From assembly GCA_019843655.1 (NCBI GenBank), contig JACDQD010000002.1:4226585-4290584 (forward strand): a stretch of DNA of 64,000 nucleotides, in the 5' to 3' direction. The stretch comes from Lethocerus indicus (Eukaryota > Arthropoda > Insecta > Hemiptera > Belostomatidae). This document shows, in pieces, positions 12,671 to 25,000 of the stretch. Both the position numbers and the translations under genes were made by a program. Every line of letters begins with the position of its first letter. Positions within the stretch are counted from its first letter, which is position 1. A model generated the notes under the pieces. That model was not told where the DNA came from. It saw only the letters and a program-made list of their open reading frames with translations, and made no database searches.

Positions 12671-14098
12671 ATGACTTCGGAGGAAGTCTCGAAAAATCTG
12701 GCCGACGGCCTGCTTAACGTTTACCGGCCGAGTTTGAAAAAGTTAGAAAAACAGTTGTTCGAACTTACGTAAGTTGTCTCACAACAAAATTCTCGTATAA
12801 AGTTGACGTATACGAAGCTCCAATTTTGAACTTACGTACTGAATTTCGAATATGAAGATACCTTGTTTTTTAGTTATTCCAGAACGGTTGATTAAATTAT
12901 AATTGTTTTTTACCAGGAGTAAAATTGTTAATAAACTGTTAATAATTGACAGGCATGTATGACTACTTTCTTCCTTTCTATCAGTGCAACAAAGATTGTC
13001 ATAGAGAGTGGTGATTTCAGAAATTGATGTAATAACCCAGGAGTTCCTTATGTAATACCAACAGAGCTATGCTTCCTGCATTTGGCATAAATAACCAGTT
13101 TGGGCAATAGGACCTAACTATATAGGGCTAACTAACTCTTCGTCCCTACTTGCAATAATTATACTGTTGTCTACAATTTTTATAACTGCGATAATATGTT
13201 ACTTCTTTTTTCAGCACTAAACAGAGTTCCATTCTTAGTGATATAGAGGCCGAAAATAAGAAATTCAGTGATATGAGAGTAAATGAATTGAATTCTATGG
13301 TATGTACATTTATTAGTCACTCTAATATCATTGAACTCAGTGAAGAAATTTTTTTATTTTCACATTACTTACTTTTTTCGTTTAGTTTTTGCTGGTCAGG
13401 GACTCTCAGATACGTCTGTTGAACGTTAAAAGAGAAATGGGGATATTGTCTGAAAGGTCTGCAAAAATTAAGGTAAATTGATATAAATACAGATAATGAA
13501 AATATGATATCCACATGGACCTAGGATTTAATTTATTTTTTATTTAGGATATCTTTTATCGTATGTTATAATTCTGTTTCATGAAATCATTAGTGTAGTT
13601 TTATAAGTATATCATCATATAACTAGTTTTTAATTTGAAATCAATATTTTATTTAAACATTTTATTATTCCATTTAAAAGGTTGCTAATTTTTACTAAAG
13701 GGTTTTACAAGATGACAATGTTTTACTCAAATAAAAATGAAGTATGAACTTTAGTATGAAACACCATTGACCTTTCAAAATCCTTTTACTGTCATTTGAA
13801 ACAAAATTAAAAGGGGTCTAGAAAGAACAATATTGATTTACATTAATGCCCTTTGGTTATTTAGTAATTGTTCATAGACTTAACTAAACTACTACTTATA
13901 GCACCAGAATCCATTTAAGTATTCTAAAAACATTATAACAAATAGTGCTAATAGTTTGTGTGTGTTTCTCAGAGGCGCGCTTCAAAGCTACAAGAGTATA
14001 AACAAAAGGAAGCTTTGGAAAATGCCCACTACAGGGAATCTCAGTTGAAAAGGGAACAGGATTTGGTAGCAAAGCCAAACTCGAGCAACCCTTTGTAG
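12671..14098 (+). CDS. BLOC1S6: BLOC-1 subunit 6 (pallidin homolog), 4 exons
   Basis: Coiled-coil subunit of BLOC-1, which sorts cargo to lysosome-related organelles and binds SNAREs. Exons 12671-12768, 13215-13299, 13386-13472 and 13973-14098 give 131 residues; human pallidin is 172 with a longer N terminus. Recognisable family blocks in order are KNLADGLLNVYRPSLKKLEK, a heptad-rich helix, the segment VRDSQIRLLNVKREMGILSE (aligning with pallidin's KLVNIRKEMLML region), and a basic, charged C-terminal helix RRASKLQEYKQKEALE. Splice sites are canonical with phases 2, 0 and 0. The start ATG has G at -3. It faces VPS4-like tail to tail (856 bp apart). The assignment is from sequence-pattern recognition. 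Confidence 0.9.
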
Positions 14099-14953
14099 TT
14101 ATATTATCTAACCTTAAAGAGACACACCAAGTTCATTCCTTTAAAGATGTATAGAATACATTTTTTTGTTTTTCCCAATCCTTATTGTACATATTCAAAT
14201 GTTAACTTGTTAAAAAATTATTGTGTCTTTTGCCTTAAACCTTTTAAGGAATTTGTGATATTTGTTGTAACATAATATTATATTATTTTGAGGATTATAA
14301 AAAGTAACCTAATTAAAACATTGCAGATGTTTTCTGATTTTATTTTCGCTATTATTTCGCTAATAATATGCATTATTTTCGCTTTCTATGAATGAGGTAT
14401 CTGTAAAGCTTACTGCTTTCTTTTCATTAGTTATGCCAATCTGGAATTCATCATAATTAAACTTAACAAGCAACATGTGTCCATTTAACGTCTTCTTCCT
14501 TGAATTATGTTTTTTACTTTTATCAACTAATCTGCACTTCTTTCAAACTATTCAGTAGGAGTATTCAAAAAATAAATAATCAAACATTCCTTTGTTAATT
14601 ATAACTAAGTTTCAGCTGGTCAATTCAGTGCTGTTCTGATGAGCCTATCCAATTTTTGATTTAGTTCTAACACTGTTCAACACAATATTTCATCTTAGAA
14701 GATTAATTATATCTATATAATAACTTAATAATAATATTAAATCTATAATAACATATATTGTAAAAGATATTTGGTTTAGGTTTTTGAAAAATTTAATTTT
14801 ACATTCTTTGACAATATGAGAAAAAAAAGAAAATATGAATACATATAAGAAAATTGACACAATGAACAAAAAAAATATCTTCTAAACATTAAAGTAGTCA
14901 TTAACTAATTCATTTTTAATGTCATCACCAACATTTAATAATTATTCCAACTC
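14099..14953. other. 3' flanks of BLOC1S6 and the VPS4-like gene
   Basis: AT-rich convergent intergenic stretch with no coding signal. An ATTAAA at about 14314 is a plausible BLOC1S6 poly(A) signal. The right half probably holds the 3' UTR of the minus-strand ATPase gene. Confidence 0.5.
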
Positions 14954-17900
14954 TTAATACTGCTCTGTTATAAATTTATTGTATGCCTCCAATTCTTTTT
15001 TCAGCACTGTTTTTGGTGTAAGCATTATTGCCTTGACGAAATCATGAATACAGACGTTCCGAACATATATCTGTGGGGATAGTTCAGCTTAAGTATACAT
15101 TCAGTAATTTAACATTAAATCAAATTTGTTAAAAGTTAAAGTACCTTAGAGTTTTCAATGAATTATAAGTTCTCACCTTGTCAGGAGGAACTGCTGACAA
15201 TGGTACTGTGAAACATCCCACTTGATTTGATGGAGCAGGTTTCCATTTCCCATCTGAAAATAATTGTCATTACAATTTCAGAATACTTTCAGTTACTTTA
15301 TTCTTATAGCTAAATATTTTTAATTGATTCACAATTTATATTTTGCCTTTGAATAAGGCATAACAGATTTGTGTGGTGAGCGTCTTCAGAATTAAATTTT
15401 CATTATTAAAACAAATAGAGAAAGCACTTTAAATATGTTATTAAAATGGTTAGTATAAAGAAGAATGTATTGGTTAATTTATTTTTTAAATAAAAGGCAT
15501 TATTATTATGTATTAATTTTCTTTAAAATTCTATTTTAACATTTGAGGTTGAGGTTTGATTCATTAAAACAAATTTTAATGGTGTAAAAATATATATATT
15601 TAGTTTAAATTGTTATATATATTTTTTTATATAATATAAATATTATATATAATATAATATTTATATAATATTATAAGACATTTATTATTAATAAAACCAT
15701 CTTAAAATTTATATTTTAATAATGGCATTGTCATTTAAAACTCCCTTGCATCATTTTTATTATATTCATTTTAATTTAGAAATCATGCTATTAGAATTCC
15801 TGTGAAAACCATGAAATATATTTTTATTAACTTGTCCTACTACCCTAGTAGATACACAGCATTTAACTTCAATTAACATTTATATTCAAATCAATATTTA
15901 AACTTTATGATATATGTTGTAACCATTAATTGTAAAATGAACACAATTTAAGTGGTGGTTTTTATTTTAGACCTCAATGCAAATTAATAATTGCATAAAA
16001 ACTAAATCTGCCTCTTGGGTTCACATTTAATGTCACTCTAATCACTTCTAAGCTATGCTGACCACAATCATAGTAAGTTTGTAATTAGAGATAGTTGCAC
16101 ATAATGATTGTAGACTCTGGGAAACTGAATCATTTAAGGGGAATTCCAAAAGCACTGCCTTGATGGTTAGTAGATATGTTTTGACTCATTAAAATGTTGT
16201 ATCTGTGAAACTTATCAACAAGTTATTTTAATAGCATATATAATTAGAAACTAAACTGATCTTTAAGAAACAAATATTGCCATATGAAATGCAAACTTCA
16301 AATTATAAAACTAATAAGAAAAAATGATAAAAATATTTCTTAATAGATTTTCAAGCCATGGAAATATTTTATAATTTTAACAATCCTCAGTGACCCAGCT
16401 TATATTGTATGGATTTTAACATACATTCAATAATTAAAATGTTAACAGTGGTTCTTAAAATGTACACCTACCGGCTGTTATGACCCAAACTTCATTGTTT
16501 CCAATTTCACCTAGTGGCTCTTGAAGTGCATAATTTGTAATGTTCACAAGATCAGAACCGGAATATCCTTCTGTTTTGTCCAGAACAATATTCCAGTCTT
16601 CATCGTTCATATCAGTGCCAATTCCTGCACACTTGTTTTTCATCAACATCAGCCTTGCCGTTCTGTATTTTATAGACATCATTCATTCAGTGATTAAACA
16701 TAACATGATATAACAGAATCATAATAATGATAATGACTATATCATACCTGTCCGGTAGAGGTACGTATATTCTTCTTTGAAATCTTCTCATGAAAGCGCT
16801 ATCAATGTCCCAAGGGCAGTTGGTTGCACATAAAACAAAACAACTGCTTTCCGATGTAAGGTTGTGATCAAGTTCAACAAGCAACTGATTCTTCATGCTG
16901 TATGCAAATGAACAGGATCGTTTAATCAAAATTTGTCTTAACCTTCTACCCACCAAGATCTACCTTTCCAATAACCAGTTCTTTAGAACTTATTGTTAAC
17001 TAGTAATCTATTCTGAGCATTATTTTTTAAAAGCACACTGTTCTATGAGAGGAGGGTCTGGAGTAAAAGACAGAAAAAGAGATACCACCATGAATGTAAA
17101 TGGTTACAAATTTTAATGAAATAAAGACAGAATCTGCAGTTAATGATAGAGCTTTAGTACATTTTAAATAACCATTAAGGTTTTAAAAAATTATGTTGTG
17201 TCATCTCATTCAATAAATTTTAATTAAAATTTTATTCTAATAGTTATTTGGTTTGATTAAGCTCAAGAATTTATTCTGAGAGTTACATGTTATCTGTTTC
17301 AAGACCCAAGTGACAGCCAATTATTTGTATATGGTAGTTTCTAGATTAAACCTTATTTACAAATAGATGGGAATTATTTCAAACCTTCTTGTGTGGTCTC
17401 CTTCTCTGTTGGTCCTTTTACGACAAATACTGTCAATTTCATCTATAAATACAATACATTTTTCATTTTTGTTTCTTGTGTATTTGAAAACTTCCTTTAT
17501 CATTCTGAAACAGTGAATATAGATAATTAGTTTACTTATATGAATATAAATATTATCAATATACTTTCACAATTATGTACTTTTCTGATTCCCCAACCCA
17601 GGATGAAAGTAAATCTGCACTTGATATGGAGTACAAATCAGCTTTGGCTTCACATGCAAGTGCAGACGCTATCTTTGACTTCCCTGTGCCTGGAGGGCCA
17701 AATAATAAAATCTGAGTCCAAGGTTTACGACCACCTTAAAATGACATAAAAAATTACATAAGTTATCTTGTACTAAATACAAAAAAAAGTAAGCATTTAT
17801 AATTAATAAGGAATCATTACTGCATAATCTATTATCGAAAAATCAGCAGAACTGTTATTAAATAATTAGTGATATTTATTTAATACCATGACAATTAGAA

Positions 17901-18274
17901 AAAATATAGTGTAATATCTTGCTTGATAAATATTTAATCATTCTGTTTAACATATTAAATAAAAGAAAAATATTCACACTATCATGAAGGGAATATTATT
18001 TGGCTATTACCTTGAAACAGATGTGGAAAAGCCATGGGAAGAAGGACAGATTTTCTTAAAATGGTCTTTACATCTTCCAATCCTGCAATATCATTAAATC
18101 CATTTCCACTATTAGTTCTAAGTGTAGATTGTATCACAGATCGCCTATTAGCCACATTTTCTTCCTCTTTGTCAACTATAATTAGAATATTATAAAATTC
18201 AATTTCTTGAATTAAATAAAAATTTATATTCTGAATATGAATGCATAGTTACAAATATGTGTAGTTCTAATTTT

Positions 18275-18323
<49 letters not shown>

Positions 18324-18955
18324 AAAGTATCATATTTAATGTTGTTACATTTTGGTTTTTTTGTTTCTTTATCAAATTTATCCAAACTATTCTCCTCAGT
18401 GTTGTTTATGTTAGTTGAGCTTTGAAATTGTGAAGATTCAAAAGTTGAGGCCTCTTGTAACTGTAGTTGTTGCCAAAATAGTTGAGACTGGATATTCTCC
18501 AATGGTTTCTGAATAATTTACAATAAATAAAAATTCCATTTCTGTAACATTTTCCTGGCAATAAATATCAATTAAAATATAGTGATTGGCACAAATAGCT
18601 TACTTTATGTCCCAATTCAGATTCCATCGATATTAGCTCTTGTATGCTAATTAAACACTCTTTGTAACCATCAAAAACCTCAATAATATCTACACCTGAG
18701 AATCTATCAGCTAAATCTTCGCATCTGGTATAAAAACATTTATACTTACTACACTCTATTATTTTATCAGAACAATAGAACAATTCCAATAACTGATTGG
18801 CACTTACCTTTCTGTAGTTTCTGTTTGTACAGGAAACATGAAACAAAAAATTCATCATGATTTATTATTTAAGATTCAAATATGCATTTAAATACGGAAT
18901 TAATTCACTAAAGATTACCGATATATTTTTTTAACAAGTAGTCTTCTGTATCCAT
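14954..18955 (-). CDS. Divergent VPS4-type AAA ATPase, 11 exons
   Basis: AAA ATPase of the meiotic clade, closest in layout to Vps4, the ESCRT-III disassembly motor. Exons: 18919-18955, 18808-18820 (13-nt microexon), 18604-18724, 18349-18508, 18011-18175, 17581-17734, 17385-17504, 16748-16897, 16472-16662, 15177-15253, 14954-15070; total 434 residues, close to Vps4 length. Walker A GPPGTGKS is at 178-185, pore loop SSWVGESEK at 209-217 with the key Trp, Walker B IVFIDEID at 234-241, sensor region ATN at 281-283, and arginines RR-FQRR at 294-299. A shortened beta-domain-like segment (around [20 protein letters not shown]) and a C-terminal helix follow. The N terminus (57 residues before a Gln/Ser-rich linker) is too short and too diverged for a full MIT domain. 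ATPase residues look intact, so this is probably an active paralog with altered cargo binding. Confidence 0.85.
18277..18318. repeat. (TA)n microsatellite in a VPS4-like intron
   Basis: TA tract of about 42 bp starting about 30 bp inside the splice donor of the 18349-18508 exon, near the intron 5' end. Confidence 0.9.
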
Positions 18956-19429
18956 TTTGCCCAATTTTATTATTTAGTTATTCAAATTAGTTATCAGTAT
19001 TAATTTTTGAGACACCCTTTAAAAACGGCCATAATTTTTCAAATCCAATATTCCCAATATATTTCCTACAACATAAGTTCTATTTTTATTTTTCATCTTT
19101 ACAAAAAAAAATAACGGTATTAATGCAGAGGTAGAAACGCAGGAAGCAAATTTTGAAGTATATTCGTGCCGAACGTTACTCGTACCATAAAAGGTCGTAT
19201 TATGAATGCGACTTTAATTATGCGACAGGCATTTCCAGATTGTTAATGGGTTATTTTTTCCGCGACTTTAAGGAAACGAGAGCAAGTTATCAACGCGGAT
19301 GCAGTGACGATAATGTGGAGTGTTGACGAAATAAGATAGTAAGGCAGTGCCTGGCCCTAGGTGAAACCTTCCTCTGCTCCTTTTTCCCCTTTGCCGCTAT
19401 TTACGAAAGAGCCAAGTAGACTGACAGCA
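18956..19429. promoter_or_regulatory. Divergent promoter between the VPS4-like and four-TM genes
   Basis: 474 bp between start codons. The right half becomes GC-richer toward the four-TM start. No classical core motif could be placed with confidence. Confidence 0.5.
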
Positions 19430-20397
19430 ATGTCCTGTAGGGCAGCTATCATACTCTCCATCCTTAACGCTCTCTTCCTCCTGCTCGGCGTTTCTGGCTG
19501 CGTCGTCTTCTTTTTAACCAACTTATCGGCCAGCTTTTGGGCCTTCCTCACGGGTATGCTGTTTTCATTGTCTCTTGACCCCCCACCCCCCCGACCGTTT
19601 ATTATGTCGAATATCAATTCTTGACACTTTCCAGCCCTGTTGGCCTCCATAAATCTCCACCTGCACATGCTGTACATCCGTGACAAACTGGAGGATTGGC
19701 ATTCCATCGAAACACTGGAAGGATTGAAGATGTTTGCTTTTTTCCTATTAGCCATTCACTTAGGAATACTATCCTGGTTCATCTTCTACATTATCTACAA
19801 TGATTTATGTGAGTCTACTTGGAATACTTCTGCCCATTAAGAATTAATTGTATTTCGGCATGAAATTTCGAGTATCGTAATGTACTGAAAACGTTTGTAG
19901 ACTCCAGACCCTCAGCTGTTTTCTTTAATACTGTTCTTTAAATGTAGAATATTCGTTTAGATAAATGGGCCGCACTTGACTGTATCGATTTAATATATAT
20001 TTTTCTAAATAATTATTTATATAGCACAATTGGAAACTATGGCCTTGACTATGCACTTGATATAATATTTACTTCCATACAAAATTTGTAGAACTGATTC
20101 AGATTCATTTATCAGTATTTTTAATGGATTATATAGAGATGAGATAATTGCGTGAAAATATGAGCATTATATTTGAAGTCATTTTATTTTGTACATATAA
20201 TGACTGAATCTTTCATTATATTAGTAATGGATATAATTTTTTTTTTTACAGCGGTTCTTCCAGTTGAAGAAAGCATGATTATTCCAGCCGTTTGGATTTT
20301 CCTCACTGCAAAATTCTCTGGATGCCTTTACTCATCTGCAGTATATTACATTAAAATTTTGAATGACAATAGCAGGCCACTGCTGTTCCACAGATAG
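19430..20397 (+). CDS. Small four-pass membrane protein, family not recognised
   Basis: Three exons (19430-19553, 19635-19808, 20252-20397) give 147 residues with matching phase-1 junctions. Hydrophobic segments are at about 5-30, 33-52, 73-96 and 104-128. A charged loop (RDKLEDWHSIETLEG) lies between the second and third, and a short polar tail ends LLFHR. The layout resembles small four-TM insect proteins of the tetraspan or LAPTM4-like type, but I see no diagnostic motif and do not assign a function. The ATG at 19430 is preferred because it directly precedes the first hydrophobic helix with A at -3 and an upstream extension has no ATG. There is no cleavable signal peptide beyond TM1. Confidence 0.75.
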
Positions 20398-22031
20398 ACA
20401 TTTTTTCATTATCATTCCTTAAGACTGAAATGAAATATTTCGTGTATCTTGATTTTGAATGGCTTAATCTTTAATCACGATTGCATTTTGGAACTATCTT
20501 CACATCAACACAAAGAATACCAGTATAATTGTATCACATTAATATACTTTTATACTTCAAATTGATACATGAATTTTCATGTAGTTATAGAAGATATAAG
20601 GTTAAAACTTTGAGTATTGTTTTATAAAAGCAATGTTTTTAATTACAAAAAAAGTTTGGCATAGTTTAATATCTAATATTTTTTGTACAGTGCTGGCCAA
20701 TGTACATTTGTGTACAATTTAAGCTATATTTATATCTAAGATTTATGATATTTATTTTCAGGTTTTAATTATTAGAAAGCATAACCAATTTTCACCACCA
20801 ATTTTCTTAGGTCCTGCTTGCTCTACTATATATTACAACGGGGTCAATTATGACTTCATTAAAATATAATTAGTTTATAATTTAAAATTCTTCCACTTAC
20901 ATTGTTGAAATTACCAAAATGCAAGTTATTGTAGTTAATAAGGTAAAAATGTATGTGAGGTTCGTAAAGTGTGATGCTATTTCTATTGCCTATGTAAATA
21001 CTGTACACTGTGATAAAAATATTTGTACATAAATATTTTATGAGTTTGCATTTATAAATATTTTGTTTATAAAATGATATTGCTCTATATTTCAAAATTG
21101 TAATGTCAAAGACAATATGAAACTGTTATTATTTTTAAGAATTTTATTTTAATCATTGATTCCTTTTATAGCCACATTTATTAGCCACCAGGGTATATCA
21201 GAAACACAAAAACTTAACTCAAATAAAAAAAAGAATTTAACATGTCATGGTATTCAACCTTAACTATTATTAAATTTACACATCCAACATTAACGGAATA
21301 GATTTAGATAGACGGTTTTTATTAATCAAAAAAAGGAAAAATGCATCAAATTATTATTAACTTGCCTACTTTGAGAAAGGAATTTTTGTTGCTTATATTT
21401 TTTTGACTGAAACAACTGAATTTAATGATTTAAATTATGTTGGAACAAAATATTCATATGAATTAAACTAATATTTATTTGGTCACATCAAGTTTATGCT
21501 TAACTTAAATCATTCCAGCATATAATTAACTATTCATCTTCTATTATTCAAAAAAATCCTTTATAAGCAATGAAGATATTAAATGAGTGTAAACCACCCA
21601 TATTATTGGGTTTACAGATAATATTATTATTTTACAGATAATAGTTTTAACAAGAAAAACATTAAAATAATTAACTCAATTGTCTGTTTCATTAATTAGT
21701 ATTTTGGAAATTAATAACCAGCTTTAATTCACATGTTCTGCCTAGTTCTTTAAAACTAGGTAAAAATTGGAAATATTTTTTACATTTCTAACAGTAAATG
21801 CAAGTTGCATGTATTATTTGATTTTAGTAAACTCAGTGGTAAAAAAGAAACAAATAAATGTAGAAATTATTAATAAAAAAAATTTTACATAAATACTTTC
21901 TTCAAAACTGTTTGTAGGGATGTGGCATCTAGGCATGTGCAGTGACAGGCCAATCCGATGGCCAGTGCTGATTTAATTCAGTTTAACTTAACTCTGGCAG
22001 TTGGAAGACAGTTGTGAACAGGATTCTGAAT
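20398..22031. other. 3' UTR of the four-TM gene and upstream region of ACE
   Basis: AT-rich. The left part is probably the long 3' UTR of the four-TM gene, with several AATAAA-like signals. The last 120 bp before the ACE start are GC-richer and should contain the ACE 5' UTR and promoter. That segment includes GCCAATCC followed by GTGCTGATTTAA, a motif that reappears at about 43114. Confidence 0.5.
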
Positions 22032-25000
22032 ATGTCCTATCCAACTTTAGCATTTTCTCTCTTCATACTTTTACATCTTAAACCTTTATACGCGACTTAC
22101 AACTTGGATACTGGTATGTAAATAAACTGTCTAACAAAAATCCAGAAATAGGGCCCCTCAAAGTACAATAAGTTCTTTTCCTAAAAATAAATGATATTTA
22201 TAAAACAAAATATATCTAACAAAATAAAACTAAAAATTGGTTCATGAAATAAATATGTTCTTTTAGCATTTGATTCTTTATTACAAATAATTTAAATTTA
22301 TAATACATATAGTATGTGCTAAAACATTATCACTCATTCAAATTTATATAAAATATTTCAATGAATTTCAAGCTTAATGCACTTTGTAGGAATAGCTCAT
22401 TAATAATTAGTGCAAGGAAATTCAAAGAATCACAGTTTGCTTTTAATACCTAAAAAAATAGTTTCAAAAAATTATTGTAAAACCAAAGAGAATAAAAAAA
22501 TGAAAAATGTATACTATATATGATGTTTGTAAACATTGTTTTGATTAACAATAAATTAAAGGCGCATGGTTGTCACACACTGACAGAGAACTCAGTAAGT
22601 TCAACCAGATTTTAGCAAAACTGACATGGAAAGATTTAAATGGTGATGATGTTTCAAAATTTGGCGAGGAAATAGGAAAACTGAAGTCCCTTTGGAGAAA
22701 TAGAAAGTGTCAAGAGGCGAAACATTTAAAAACTAACACTGAAAAACAGAAAAGAGCAATTTATCTCCTTTGTAGGGGTCCAAAATATACAATGCACCAA
22801 GCACGGTAAGACTAACATTTTGAACCTCTAATTATGTATTTTATTTTGCAATTTGTTTTTCAAAAAATAAATATAAAATATATTTCACCAAAAGTTTTAA
22901 ACAAAACACTAGCAGTAAATCAGTAACAATATGGATTATCAGTTCAGATTATATACAAGTTATACATAACTGTATTAACTTATGATAATCTATTAATAAG
23001 TTACATGCTCTGTATTCAATTATAAATAACAAGCTCAACGAATATGTAAAACACAAACACTTTGTAATACTTGAAAAATGTTCAGGATGTATTTGTGCAT
23101 AACAATTATGAAATTTGGAATAAAACGTTTTTAGTCCAGCCATAATTATTGTTCCCAATCAGAAATTCCAGTTCCAATGTCATCAATGAGGAAAATCAGT
23201 GGTTAAAATAACACATAAAATAATAAATTGTGTAATGTGTTCAGGGTTTTGATGAAACTCGAGCAATCATTATCTAGTATCTACAAACAGGCAAGGGTTT
23301 GCAGGGCAGGCAAATGTTATAGGATTGAGCCAGAACTTGAAAAACTAATGCAAGACAGCAAACAGCCTAAAGAACTACTGTGGGCCTGGAAGGGCTGGAG
23401 AGATGCTGTAGGACCATCCAGTTTAGAGATATATCCCAACATAATAGCTGTTCAAAATCAAGCTGCCAGAAACAATGGTATGTTAACATCTAGAAGTATT
23501 TTCAAAGTTGTACATGGAAAAAAATTATCAATCAATAAATTTTTCTTATTAATTTTTATGTTATTCAATAGAAATTATTATTTTAATGACAGTACAAACT
23601 TATAATGAGACCCCATATCACACTTTATAGACCTGACTCCAACTTCCATAAGCCTCAATAGGTCAAGGAGTCATGCTCAGTACTTCCAGCTTATTCTACC
23701 TATAAATAAAAAGTTACACTCTTATATAGGATTCTAAATGTCACTATTTATATAGAGTGAGCATAGTACTGCTCCACTTGATTTCAATGTGAAAATATAA
23801 TTACACAAAGTGAAAAATATTTTTCAGTGACTTAAAATATTGCAACAAAATAAAGTAAATTATAAATGTTACAATGAGCTCTCATAATTGAAAAATTATG
23901 AAATTAAAATATGTGTACAATTATTTCATATTTCAACAATATCAGAGTGGATGAGGCCTCAGGCCACTTTCCTACATCTATGCATAAATGCAGGCAATTT
24001 AATAAAAAGGATATGAAGCAGAAAAAAAATATGGAAATAACCAAACATACACACATAACAAGGCTGAAATAGCACCTCATTGCACTATATAATACAGTAA
24101 AAAAGAAATAAAACCAAACATGGCTTTATACTCCTCATAAATAAAACATCATTAATAATGTTTCAGGTTACAGAAATATTGGTGACTGTTGGAAAGAAGA
24201 GTTAGAAATAAACAATTTGGAATATTTAGTAGAGCAACTTTACAGTGAAATAGAGCCTCTACATAAATTACTCCATGGATTTGTCAGATTTAAATTATCA
24301 GAAGTGTATGGAGAAAAAACTGTGAATAAATCTAGCACAATGCCTGCTCATCTTCTAGGTCGGTATCGAAACATAAGTTACACTAGAAAACTCACATATA
24401 TTCAGTCAAGAAAAACAAACATTTTGCAATGCAATGCTAATACAAAAAGGGCTACTGTGTTTGATTTAATTGAAGATTAAATTAGATTTCAACCCACTGA
24501 GAATTTGTAAGGGTCAGCTTACTAAGTAAACACTCCAGTGGTAATTAAAGATCAACTCACTGGCACTTTCAGAGGTCTGAGAAAATATTTCACTGCCCCA
24601 GTTAATCCACTTTGCCTGGGGCAGAAGACTGAGGCAAATGAAAATAAAAGTCTCTCTCACCAACTGATCCCTCCTAATTTAATCAAGTACCGAACCCCTG
24701 TTTTTTCACAATATATGTCACTCTTAACATTTAATCTAATACCAGACACTCTATTGGCAACTGTTTATAATATATTACAGATATATAATACTAGCCTAAT
24801 AACTTATAATGTTTCTTTCAATAATATTTGGGAATTAATAAATTTGGCCAGAAAATTAAGTCCAAATAATCATTTATTGCAAAGTATAGTATGCACATAT
24901 AATCTATTTGTTAAATGTTAATATTAAATAAAAATCAATATCTAGTTTAAAAGCAGTAGCATAAATTAATTTATCCCAAATAAAAAAATAAATGCAATAT

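Noticed and set aside
19357..19755. Minus-strand frame opposite the four-TM gene
   Set aside because: It is the antisense shadow of GC-richer coding exons and spans an intron of the real gene.
24538..24921. 127-codon plus-strand frame inside an ACE intron
   Set aside because: It starts at GTG, is rich in Asn/Leu/Ile as expected from AT-rich DNA, shows no motif, and lies between two well-supported ACE exons.
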